Assembly (NCBI GenBank): GCA_001828295.1
Contig: MHYI01000141.1
Span: 4,630-17,236 of the forward strand
Length of the DNA stretch: 12,607 nucleotides
From: Planctomycetes bacterium RBG_16_41_13
Lineage (GTDB): Bacteria; Planctomycetota; Brocadiia; Brocadiales; Brocadiaceae
Direction of reading: 5' to 3'
Within the stretch, counting starts at the first letter, position 1; each line of letters starts with the position of its first letter. Positions 7,106 to 12,607 of the stretch are shown in pieces. The position numbers and the translations under genes were made by a program. Under the pieces are notes generated by a model, which did not search any database, was not told where the DNA came from, and saw nothing but the letters and a program-made list of their open reading frames with translations.

Positions 7106-7199
7106 CCTTCCCGAAAACTTGAAGCTTCAGAGCCTCTCCCATACTCAACTGTCAGGGCAATCACATCATAACGACAATCCTTTTGTCATAAAATTCGGT

Positions 7200-7897
7200 T
7201 CAGCTATTTTTTCCAGAAGGCTTCATGTCAGGTGGTGTTTTTAAAATTGTTGCAAATTGTTTAGGAGTTAATACACCGCCGGACAGCAGTGTTTTAAATG
7301 CGTCTTCAACGGTAAGGTTTGTGTCTATCACCGCATCTTCTGTCGTATATATCAAAAAACCAGATGTGGGGTTTGGAGTGGTTGGTACAAAAACACTAAT
7401 AAATATTTCCTTGCCGTTCTCTTTTAGCTGCCTGTTACAAAACCAATTGATTTTGTGCCTTCTTTTGGAAAATCCAGTATAATAACGCGCTTGAAAGCTT
7501 GTTTGCCGGGGAGGCTTACTGCATGTACAATTTGTTTTGCGGTGGAATAAATATTGCTGATAACAGGTGTTTTTGTTAAAAGGTTTTCAAAATAATGAAT
7601 TATTGATTTGCCGATAATATTCGCGGCGAAGATACCTATAAAATACAATGAGGCGAATGTGAAGATAAGCCCGATGAACGTAATTATAAATTCATCGGCG
7701 GATGTTTTTGGCAGCTCAGCGTCGTATAAAAGAAATATTCTTTTTATAAGTGGAGAAAGAGTCCCCCCTATAAAACTAAAGAGAAATTTTACAACAAAAA
7801 AGGTTACATAGATGGGGATGATTAATAACAAGCCCGTTAACATCCTTTTTCGGATGTCTGTTTTTAATAGATTGAAAAATTTATTTAATGTTTCCAT
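7200..7897 (-). pseudogene. DUF502 family membrane protein gene with a frameshift
   Basis: The - strand frame from ATG at 7897 gives 157 residues ending at TAA (7426-7424). It has a basic N-terminus, membrane spans at about 19-41 and 70-92, and the DUF502 core (LLTKTPVISNIYSTAKQ, then VIILDFPKEGTKSIGFVTG). A second frame picks up exactly at that point and runs to TGA at 7202-7200. It encodes the missing C-terminal third, including the DUF502 hallmark VFVPTTPNPTSGFL and a TVEDAFKTLLSGGVL segment. One missing base near 7427-7432 (for example GGC-CAG-CTA instead of GGC-AGC-TAA) would restore a 232-residue protein of normal family length. The shift is -1 and no slippery heptamer precedes the stop, so a real inactivating indel or a sequencing error is more likely than programmed frameshifting. 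It follows the IspH-UbiA gene by 20 bp and is probably cotranscribed. DUF502 proteins have no settled function. Confidence 0.85.
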
Positions 7898-7917
7898 ATA
7901 CGCCTTACTTTATTGAA

Positions 7918-9660
7918 TTAAAAGGTTAAAGAGTACCATAAAATCGCCATAAGACCGGCAAAAATAAAATTAAAATCTGCTATCGTTTCCAGCAGCAATC
8001 CTTCGGTTATTATTCTTTTTTGGAAAAGATATTGATAACCGGAGGCATATGCTATGCACGGAAGCAAAAAATATCCCAGCGTGGATATCCATCCAAGGAG
8101 CGTGCCTGCTATGAGAAGAAATGCCATGAAAAGGGTAATGCTAACAAGGATTTTTTTTGTGCGTTCTTTTCCAATTGCAATAGGAATGGTTTCTTTGCCC
8201 AAAATGCGGTCCCCCTGAATATCCCGAATATCGAGGACAACGGCGCGTATAAAAGCGAGACTGAATGCGAAGGCAACGGTAATGGCAAGCGCCGGTATGA
8301 AGTCTCTCCGTACACCCAGAAAAGGAATTAAAGCGGTGCTTGCTGCCCAGGCGATGCCGTAGAAAATTTCTTTTGAACCCGGTATTTGCTCAAGGCTTCT
8401 GTAACGGATAAAGCTGGAAAAACTCTTTGGTATAATTTGCAGCCGGTAAAAAATACCAAAAAGACTGGCGAGAAAAACACAGAAAAAGATGGATTTGCCG
8501 TGGTATAGTCCAAGAATTGAAGATAAAGTTGCTCCTAATATGCCCAAAATGACAAAAAGTACCTGCTTCTTTTCATAAAATTTTGCCCGCGCCGGCTCGT
8601 TGAGCGCCACGGATTCTTTATTGGCAAAATGATTAAGCACCTGCATTGAAAAAATGAAAAGAGCGGCGATTATGCAAAAAATCAATCTTGGTTGAACACC
8701 AAGCAGCAGTGCACAGGAATAACTCATGCTTGCCGCACCCAATCCTACATACGTGCAACTGCCTATTAAAAAGTTAAAGACACTTTTTGTAGCAAATAAG
8801 ATTTTTTGATATTTATTGACTTTGTATGTCCTTACCTTGTCAACAACCCTTTTGATCATCCAGTTTGGTGTTGACGCGCCGGCAGTAACGCCAATGGTAT
8901 TAAAATCTTTTAGTTTATTGAGATCTATTTCTGAGTCTGTTTCAACGTGAAATGTTGGAGTTCCCTGTGATTCGCATATTGTGACTAGCCGTGTTGTATT
9001 TGCGCTTCCCCTGCCCCCTACAACAATCATTGCGTCTACAGATTTACAGAGATTCACTACTTCATCCTGTCTTTTGTAGGTGGAACTGCAAATAGTTTCA
9101 AAAGATTCTGAATTCGGATAACGTCTTTTTATTTCATCGATAGCCCTCTTGAATAAATGCCTGTCCTGCGTTGTTTGGGCGACAATGCATACTTTATCCA
9201 TAGGGGGAAGTCGTTCTATATCTTTCATGTTTTCAACTACGTACCCTCTTCCTTCGGCATAACCCAGTAATCCTACCACCTCCGCATGTCCATTATCACC
9301 GACAATTACCGTCGAATATCCCTGTGCGGCATACTTTTTGATAATAGATTGCACTCTCATTACATGCGGGCAGGTAGCGTCGCATACTTTTGCGCCTTTG
9401 CTTTCGATTTCTTCTCTTCGGGAAGGGGTCACCCCATGTGCCCTGATGACAACCGTGCTATTCGAGAGGTCTGTAGTACCATTAACAATGTGAATGTCTC
9501 TTTTTTCAAGATATTCAAGTACTTGCGGATTATGGATTAATGGGCCGTCTGTATAAACTTTAGCGCCAATATTCTTTTCATTCGCCGCATCGAGCAGGAT
9601 ATCCATTGCCCTCCGGACACCCATACAAAAACCGGCGGTTTTAGCAACAAAAACTTTCAA
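7918..9660 (-). CDS. ispH: IspH (LytB) reductase fused to UbiA-family prenyltransferase
   Basis: A 580-residue two-domain protein. Residues 1 to about 283 are 4-hydroxy-3-methylbut-2-enyl diphosphate reductase, last step of the MEP pathway, giving IPP and DMAPP: [4Fe-4S] ligands C12 (GFCMGV), C97 (DATCPHV) and C191 (TICSSTYKRQ); substrate residues H43 (IHNP), H75, H125 and E127 (GHAEVVG), T163-T164, S219 and N221 (GSANTTRL), S263 (GASTP). From about 285 to 580 is a polytopic membrane domain with about eight or nine spans and the second UbiA Asp motif, D477, D480 and D484 in LDIRDIQGDRILGKETIP. The first UbiA motif, normally NDxxDxxxD, is NHFANKESV (345-353), so its Asps are lost. A fusion would place prenyl precursor supply next to a membrane acceptor reaction or a diverged paralogue. 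Start is TTG with GGAGT 5 bases upstream. Confidence 0.88.
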   Translation of the reverse strand: MKVFVAKTAGFCMGVRRAMDILLDAANEKNIGAKVYTDGPLIHNPQVLEYLEKRDIHIVNGTTDLSNSTVVIRAHGVTPSRREEIESKGAKVCDATCPHVMRVQSIIKKYAAQGYSTVIVGDNGHAEVVGLLGYAEGRGYVVENMKDIERLPPMDKVCIVAQTTQDRHLFKRAIDEIKRRYPNSESFETICSSTYKRQDEVVNLCKSVDAMIVVGGRGSANTTRLVTICESQGTPTFHVETDSEIDLNKLKDFNTIGVTAGASTPNWMIKRVVDKVRTYKVNKYQKILFATKSVFNFLIGSCTYVGLGAASMSYSCALLLGVQPRLIFCIIAALFIFSMQVLNHFANKESVALNEPARAKFYEKKQVLFVILGILGATLSSILGLYHGKSIFFCVFLASLFGIFYRLQIIPKSFSSFIRYRSLEQIPGSKEIFYGIAWAASTALIPFLGVRRDFIPALAITVAFAFSLAFIRAVVLDIRDIQGDRILGKETIPIAIGKERTKKILVSITLFMAFLLIAGTLLGWISTLGYFLLPCIAYASGYQYLFQKRIITEGLLLETIADFNFIFAGLMAILWYSLTF

Positions 9661-9743
9661 CGATTACTCCAGAGAAAAATAAAACCAATAGTACCATATC
9701 AAACATAAGCTCAAGTATATTCAAGATTTATAATTTTTAAGGA

Positions 9744-9772
9744 ATTCTATCAATTGCAATATTGGTTGTCAA
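9744..9772 (-). promoter_or_regulatory. Sigma-70-type promoter for ispH-ubiA
   Basis: On the - strand, TTGACA (9772-9767, perfect -35) is followed after 17 bases by TAGAAT (9749-9744, 5 of 6 for -10). The predicted start lies near 9737, leaving a leader of about 77 bases before the TTG at 9660. Confidence 0.65.
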
Positions 9773-9815
9773 TGATTTTAAATGAGCGGTGCTTTCTTTA
9801 TTGAAGTCGTTGTCG

Positions 9816-9840
9816 ATTATTAATTTCTCAATTATTAATT
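9816..9840 (+). repeat. Pair of 10-bp direct repeats overlapping the rightward promoter
   Basis: ATTATTAATT occurs at 9816-9825 and again at 9831-9840, a 15-bp period. The second copy ends inside the TTGACA -35 box at 9839-9844. The placement fits a binding site for a regulator, though AT-rich DNA produces such repeats by chance fairly often. Confidence 0.4.
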
Positions 9841-9867
9841 GACAAATATATTGATAATTTATATACT
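9839..9867 (+). promoter_or_regulatory. Sigma-70-type promoter for the secreted-protein gene
   Basis: TTGACA (9839-9844, perfect) and TATACT (9862-9867, 5 of 6) are separated by 17 bases. Transcription would begin near 9874, about 105 bases before the ATG at 9979. Confidence 0.7.
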
Positions 9868-9883
9868 TCGGCTTACTTTGATT

Positions 9884-9911
9884 TCAGGATTAGCTTGTAA
9901 GATGATCCTGA
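9884..9911 (+). other. Leader hairpin upstream of the secreted-protein gene
   Basis: TCAGGAT (9884-9890) pairs perfectly with ATCCTGA (9905-9911) across a 14-base loop. It starts about 10 bases after the predicted transcription start, so it would sit at the 5' end of the mRNA, where it could affect stability or regulation. No T-run follows, so it is not a terminator. Confidence 0.4.
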
Positions 9912-9978
9912 TCACTCAAAACTGCTTTTTTGTAATAAATCTAGTGAAGATATTTGTATTAAGGAAGGGATTTGTATT

Positions 9979-10707
9979 ATGGTAAAGAAGATGCGTTCGA
10001 TGGTTTTGATTTTTAGTTTGTGCAGTATTTTATTTGGTTTTGTTGGCAGTTTGCACGCTTCAGAGAGTTTGGAAGACGGCATTTTATGGCTGACAAAAAA
10101 TGCGGTTCGGGAGAAGTTTGGTACACCAAATTATTTATATTGTGAAGAAGAACCTTTCAGGAGATACAGAATAGTTACTCCAGACGAAGAGGAAGGTTTG
10201 AAAAAGACTTTTTTGTATGACGTTCCGCTACATGATTTGTACTATTTAAAAAGAAATAACACTAATATAGAATTAAGAATTTATTATGGTGTTGACAGAT
10301 CAAATGGTGGGGAAACGTACCGTGTGAGTGAATATTATGTGAACTTTACGGATGGTCCCGTGCCTCTTGGGAAAATTTCAGAATTAATTCCTGAATGTAA
10401 ACCAATCCATCAGTCTTCGAAAGTATTTCAGGAACATATGTTTAACTTTGACAACTACAGGATAATCTTTGTTACTGATAAGGTTAGTTCACTTACCAAT
10501 CATTTCGGAACAATATTTGTTGATCCCGATAAGGATATAAAGGATTGGTCTTTGGCGTATGATGTTATTCTGATTGAAGGTGAGTCCGAAAATGTATCGT
10601 CAAACAGCATGGTAAAAGAAATAATTGTGTCGGTAGATGGTGAATACCGGATAGGAAAAACGAAGCATGTTTTTAAGACGAGGCGTATTGATAATCCTTT
10701 GCAATAA
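9979..10707 (+). CDS. Secreted protein of unknown function
   Basis: A 242-residue protein with a clear Sec-type signal peptide: basic start (MVKKMR), hydrophobic core about 8-24 (MVLIFSLCSILFGFVGS), and a probable cleavage site in LHA-SES around residue 27. The Cys in the core does not form a lipobox. The mature part, about 215 residues, is soluble and mixed alpha/beta in character. Near its start, AVREKFGTPNYL recalls the helix-turn of small outer-membrane assembly lipoproteins (SmpA/BamE), but this is a weak resemblance and I do not assign the family. No catalytic motif is visible. An AAGGAAGG site (9961-9968) precedes the ATG. It has its own promoter and is followed by a terminator, so it looks monocistronic. 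It would act in the periplasm or an equivalent extracytoplasmic compartment. Confidence 0.8.
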   Translation: MVKKMRSMVLIFSLCSILFGFVGSLHASESLEDGILWLTKNAVREKFGTPNYLYCEEEPFRRYRIVTPDEEEGLKKTFLYDVPLHDLYYLKRNNTNIELRIYYGVDRSNGGETYRVSEYYVNFTDGPVPLGKISELIPECKPIHQSSKVFQEHMFNFDNYRIIFVTDKVSSLTNHFGTIFVDPDKDIKDWSLAYDVILIEGESENVSSNSMVKEIIVSVDGEYRIGKTKHVFKTRRIDNPLQ

Positions 10708-10742
10708 CGTTACGGTTTAGAGAATTAAAATCTGATGTCATT

Positions 10743-10791
10743 AAAAAAGCAGTAATGATGAATGGTCTTTCATTTATCTTGCTGCTTTTTT
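10743..10791. terminator. Intrinsic terminator, probably bidirectional
   Basis: AAAAAAGCAG (10743-10752) pairs perfectly with CTGCTTTTTT (10782-10791). Inside it, AATGA and TCATT can pair further to shorten the loop. The A-run before and T-run after the stem give a U-tract on either strand. It lies 36 bases after the secreted-protein stop and before the Ugd start. Confidence 0.6.
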
Positions 10792-10823
10792 CTTTTTGAG
10801 GCGGATAATGGCAAAAATAATAC

Positions 10824-10830
10824 AAGGAGG
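10824..10830 (+). promoter_or_regulatory. Ribosome binding site that decides the TTG start at 10838
   Basis: AAGGAGG, a near-perfect Shine-Dalgarno site, lies 7 bases before TTG at 10838. The protein from that TTG begins directly with the KICCIGSGYVG nucleotide-binding strand, which fixes the start. Confidence 0.8.
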
Positions 10831-10837
10831 GTGATAA

Positions 10838-12136
10838 TTGAAAATATGTTGTATTGGCAGCGGTTATGTAGGCCTTGTGGCAGGCACATGTCTTTCTGAT
10901 ATGGGCAACGATATTATATGCGTGGATTCTAATAAAAACAAAATAGATGATTTGAAAAATGGTATCATTCCTATATATGAACCCGGTCTTAAAGACATGC
11001 TGGAAAGAAACGCAAGAGAGCGGAGGATTACTTTTACAACAAATATTAAAGAGGGCATTCAAAAATCAGATGTTATTTTTATTGGGGTAGGAACACCATC
11101 TGACCGCAATAATTGCGCTGATATTTCCGCTATTATTTCAGTTGCTGAAAGTATTGGAAAATACATGAATGGGTATAAAGTTATAGTGAATAAAAGTACC
11201 GCACCTGTAGGAACGTTAGAAAAAATAGGAAAGGTGATAAAATCGTTTCAAAAAAAAGCAATAAAATTTGACTTGGTATCGAATCCTGAATTTATGCGGG
11301 AGGGTGAAGCGATTAAGGATTTTACCAATCCTGACCGAATTGTAATAGGCGTGCAAGCCGAAAAGGCAAAAAAGATTATGGAATCTATCTATAATGGTAT
11401 TTCAAGAGCAGATAAACCGATTATGTTTACTGATATAAGGAGCGCTGAGTTAATTAAGTACGCGAGTAATGCAATGCTTGCAACGAGAATTTCTTTTATG
11501 AATGAATTAGCGCAACTATGTGAAAAAGTTGGTGGAGATATCAAAGAAATTGCGAAGGGGACTGGATTAGATTCGAGAATCGGTTCCCGGTTTCTCCAGG
11601 CAGGCATCGGATATGGCGGGTCATGTTTTCCGAAAGATGTAAATGCATTGATACAAATAATGAATGAAAATGGCGTTGGTGCAAAAATACTAACGGCGGT
11701 TAATGAGGTGAATGAACAACAAAAGAGGTCTCTTTTTGAAAAAATACAAACGCTTGTCCCCACAATGAAGAACAAAAAAATTGCTATCTGGGGTTTGGCG
11801 TTTAAACCAAAAACAGATGATATGAGAGATGCGCCTTCTATAACGTTAATTAAGCAATTGCAGGAAGCAGGCGCTCAAATTAATGCCTTTGACCCTGAAG
11901 CAATGGATAATGCAAAGACTATCTTTAGAGGGATAAAATATTATGATGATCCTTATTCCGCGGCTAAAAACTGTGATGCTCTGGTGATTGTAACAGAATG
12001 GAACGAGTTTAGAGACCTTGATCTTAAAAAAGTAAAAAGACTTTTAAAATGTCCAAATATAGTTGACGGAAGAAATATATACGAACCGAAGGATATGAAA
12101 GAATTGGGTTTTCATTATTTATGCGTGGGAAGATAA
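10838..12136 (+). CDS. ugd: UDP-glucose 6-dehydrogenase family protein
   Basis: A 432-residue cytoplasmic enzyme of the UDP-glucose/GDP-mannose dehydrogenase family, normal length for the UDP-glucose branch. It oxidises a nucleotide sugar twice with NAD+, typically UDP-glucose to UDP-glucuronate. Visible motifs: NAD-binding GSGYVG (7-12) with D30 at the end of the second strand; IGVGTP (82-87); KSTAPVG (119-125); NPEFMREG (149-156); the dimerisation and substrate helix AELIKYASNAMLA (203-215) with K207 and N211; the catalytic Cys C263 in GYGGSCFPKD; and the C-terminal domain start WGLAFKPKTDDMRDAPS (318-334). UDP-glucuronate feeds capsule, exopolysaccharide or glycolipid synthesis, but no glycosyltransferase is visible beside it. 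A related UDP-N-acetylsugar dehydrogenase role cannot be excluded. A terminator separates it from the upstream gene, and no clear own promoter is visible in the 46 bases left. Confidence 0.92.
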   Translation: MKICCIGSGYVGLVAGTCLSDMGNDIICVDSNKNKIDDLKNGIIPIYEPGLKDMLERNARERRITFTTNIKEGIQKSDVIFIGVGTPSDRNNCADISAIISVAESIGKYMNGYKVIVNKSTAPVGTLEKIGKVIKSFQKKAIKFDLVSNPEFMREGEAIKDFTNPDRIVIGVQAEKAKKIMESIYNGISRADKPIMFTDIRSAELIKYASNAMLATRISFMNELAQLCEKVGGDIKEIAKGTGLDSRIGSRFLQAGIGYGGSCFPKDVNALIQIMNENGVGAKILTAVNEVNEQQKRSLFEKIQTLVPTMKNKKIAIWGLAFKPKTDDMRDAPSITLIKQLQEAGAQINAFDPEAMDNAKTIFRGIKYYDDPYSAAKNCDALVIVTEWNEFRDLDLKKVKRLLKCPNIVDGRNIYEPKDMKELGFHYLCVGR

Positions 12137-12149
12137 TTATTAATGACCT

Positions 12150-12607
12150 TCAAGCTTCAGAGGAGGTATTATTGCTACATTTTATGATCTGACATGCTTT
12201 AAAAATATTTACCTGTTGTTTACTTATAACAGGAAGGCTGGCTTCCTTTAATAACAAGTCAAGATCGAAATGTTTTCCTAAACCGAGTTTATCCCTTATG
12301 GGTGAGATAATTTTTTCAAATCGGGAGATGAACTGATTATCAATGCCGGCGTAATTTAAGATAAAAATATCCCCTTCCTTTTTGCAAACCCTTTTTATTT
12401 CATTTAAAGTGCGCATGGGTTCCGGTACTACGGTAATAACATGTGATGCAATGACTTTATCAAAAGTATTATCCCTGAAGGCCAGTAATGATGCATCCAT
12501 AGTGGATAAGTGCACGTTATCCAAGGTGTATTTCATTTTCTTCGCCTTTGCCCGCAGTAACATTTCTTCACTCAAATCTATTCCTATTATACTGATTCCC
12601 TTCGGAT
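12150..12607 (-). CDS. SAM-dependent methyltransferase, PmtA-like, N-terminus outside window
   Basis: C-terminal part of a class I methyltransferase. The - strand frame is open to the right edge of the window and reads GISIIGIDLSEEM before the TTG at 12575, so that TTG is internal: GIDLSEEM is the second-strand motif whose Asp binds the SAM ribose. The glycine-rich motif I lies outside. Further motifs are DASLLAFRDNTFDKVIASHV (motif IV region), VVPEP, and the strand GDIFILNY. The rest (SRFEKIISPIRDKLGLGKHFDLDLLL) resembles the C-terminal region of Rhodobacter/Sinorhizobium-type phosphatidylethanolamine N-methyltransferases, which make phosphatidylcholine. That specificity is a tentative reading; a ubiquinone/menaquinone-type methyltransferase remains possible. 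It converges on ugd with only 13 bases between stop codons and no clear terminator between them. Confidence 0.82.
   Translation of the reverse strand, partial: PKGISIIGIDLSEEMLLRAKAKKMKYTLDNVHLSTMDASLLAFRDNTFDKVIASHVITVVPEPMRTLNEIKRVCKKEGDIFILNYAGIDNQFISRFEKIISPIRDKLGLGKHFDLDLLLKEASLPVISKQQVNIFKACQIIKCSNNTSSEA

Larger units (their letters stand above)
6818..7199. other. Non-coding gap between convergent genes
   Basis: About 380 bp between the end of the + strand operon and the end of the - strand DUF502 gene. It holds a weak hairpin plus T-run (6897-6930), a TTCGTG-rich repeat-like block (about 6940-7010) and a nested inverted repeat (7052-7105). Open frames crossing it have no convincing start sites or domains and read like translated repeats, so I see no gene here. 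Confidence 0.6.
9661..9978. other. Divergent intergenic region with two promoters
   Basis: A 318 bp AT-rich region between the - strand ispH-ubiA unit and the + strand secreted-protein gene. It holds one near-consensus promoter facing each way, a pair of 10-bp direct repeats next to the rightward -35 box and a 7-bp hairpin in the rightward leader, each listed separately. No small gene is apparent. Confidence 0.6.

Noticed and set aside
7121..7136. AAGCTTCAGAG shared between about 7123 and about 12152
   Set aside because: An 11-bp match at two sites in 12.6 kb with no shared context; treated as coincidence.
6897..7148. A - strand 83-residue ORF containing NHEEHEGHEE
   Set aside because: It crosses the repeat-like block and hairpin, has no plausible domain, and matches the type of spurious protein produced by extragenic repeats.
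7424..7435. Programmed ribosomal frameshift in the DUF502 gene
   Set aside because: No X-XXY-YYZ heptamer and no obvious downstream pseudoknot precede the stop; a simple indel explains the break better.
8020..8331. A + strand 103-codon frame inside the ispH-ubiA gene
   Set aside because: It lies antisense to the well-supported UbiA domain, has low-complexity Lys/Cys-rich composition and no ribosome site or family signature.
1..12607. CRISPR arrays, tRNA or rRNA genes, insertion sequences, prophage genes
   Set aside because: I looked for regular spaced repeats, cloverleaf-like segments and transposase or integrase motifs on both strands and found none.

Overview
The window is about 12.6 kb of AT-rich bacterial DNA, densely coding, with frequent TTG starts and good Shine-Dalgarno sites. 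Its most telling part is the left half: a one-direction gene row on the + strand joining two tandem beta-ketoacyl-ACP synthases, a phytoene-desaturase (CrtI)-like flavoenzyme and a B12-binding radical SAM protein. This combination is the kind of gene set that comparative genomics of anammox planctomycetes (Kuenenia, Brocadia, Jettenia, Scalindua) has proposed for ladderane lipid biosynthesis. I therefore infer an anammox-type planctomycete; this rests on gene content and composition, not on a database match. The pathway assignment is also an inference, because the ladderane pathway has not been proven biochemically to my knowledge.

Layout. (A) 1-6817, + strand, probable operon: a 5'-truncated condensing synthase with an intact Cys-His-His-Lys active site; a full-length paralogue in which the Cys and both His are replaced by Val, Asn and Glu, so it looks like a non-catalytic, chain-length-factor-type partner; a CrtI-like FAD oxidoreductase; a B12-binding radical SAM enzyme; one or two very small ORFs, one a 42-residue single-membrane-span peptide; and a dihydrolipoamide-dehydrogenase-type flavoprotein. 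(B) 6818-7199: non-coding, made of repeat-like sequence and hairpins between converging transcripts. (C) 7200-9660, - strand: a LytB/IspH reductase fused to a UbiA-family membrane prenyltransferase, followed 20 bp later by a DUF502 membrane protein gene that carries a frameshift. (D) 9661-9978: a divergent promoter region with a near-consensus sigma-70-type promoter on each strand. (E) 9979-12136, + strand: a secreted protein of unknown function, a U-tract terminator, and a UDP-glucose/GDP-mannose 6-dehydrogenase. (F) 12150-12607, - strand: the C-terminal part of a SAM-dependent methyltransferase resembling phosphatidylethanolamine N-methyltransferases.

How the parts may work together (inference): the synthase pair would build or extend an ACP-bound chain, the CrtI-like enzyme would desaturate or isomerise it, and the radical SAM enzyme would carry out the difficult C-C bond or methylation chemistry. 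The IspH-UbiA fusion belongs to isoprenoid/quinone metabolism, and the methyltransferase could act on phospholipid headgroups, so much of the window has a membrane-lipid theme. The strongest leads are the KS/dead-KS pair, the tiny membrane peptide inside the operon, and the IspH-UbiA fusion whose first prenyltransferase Asp motif is lost.
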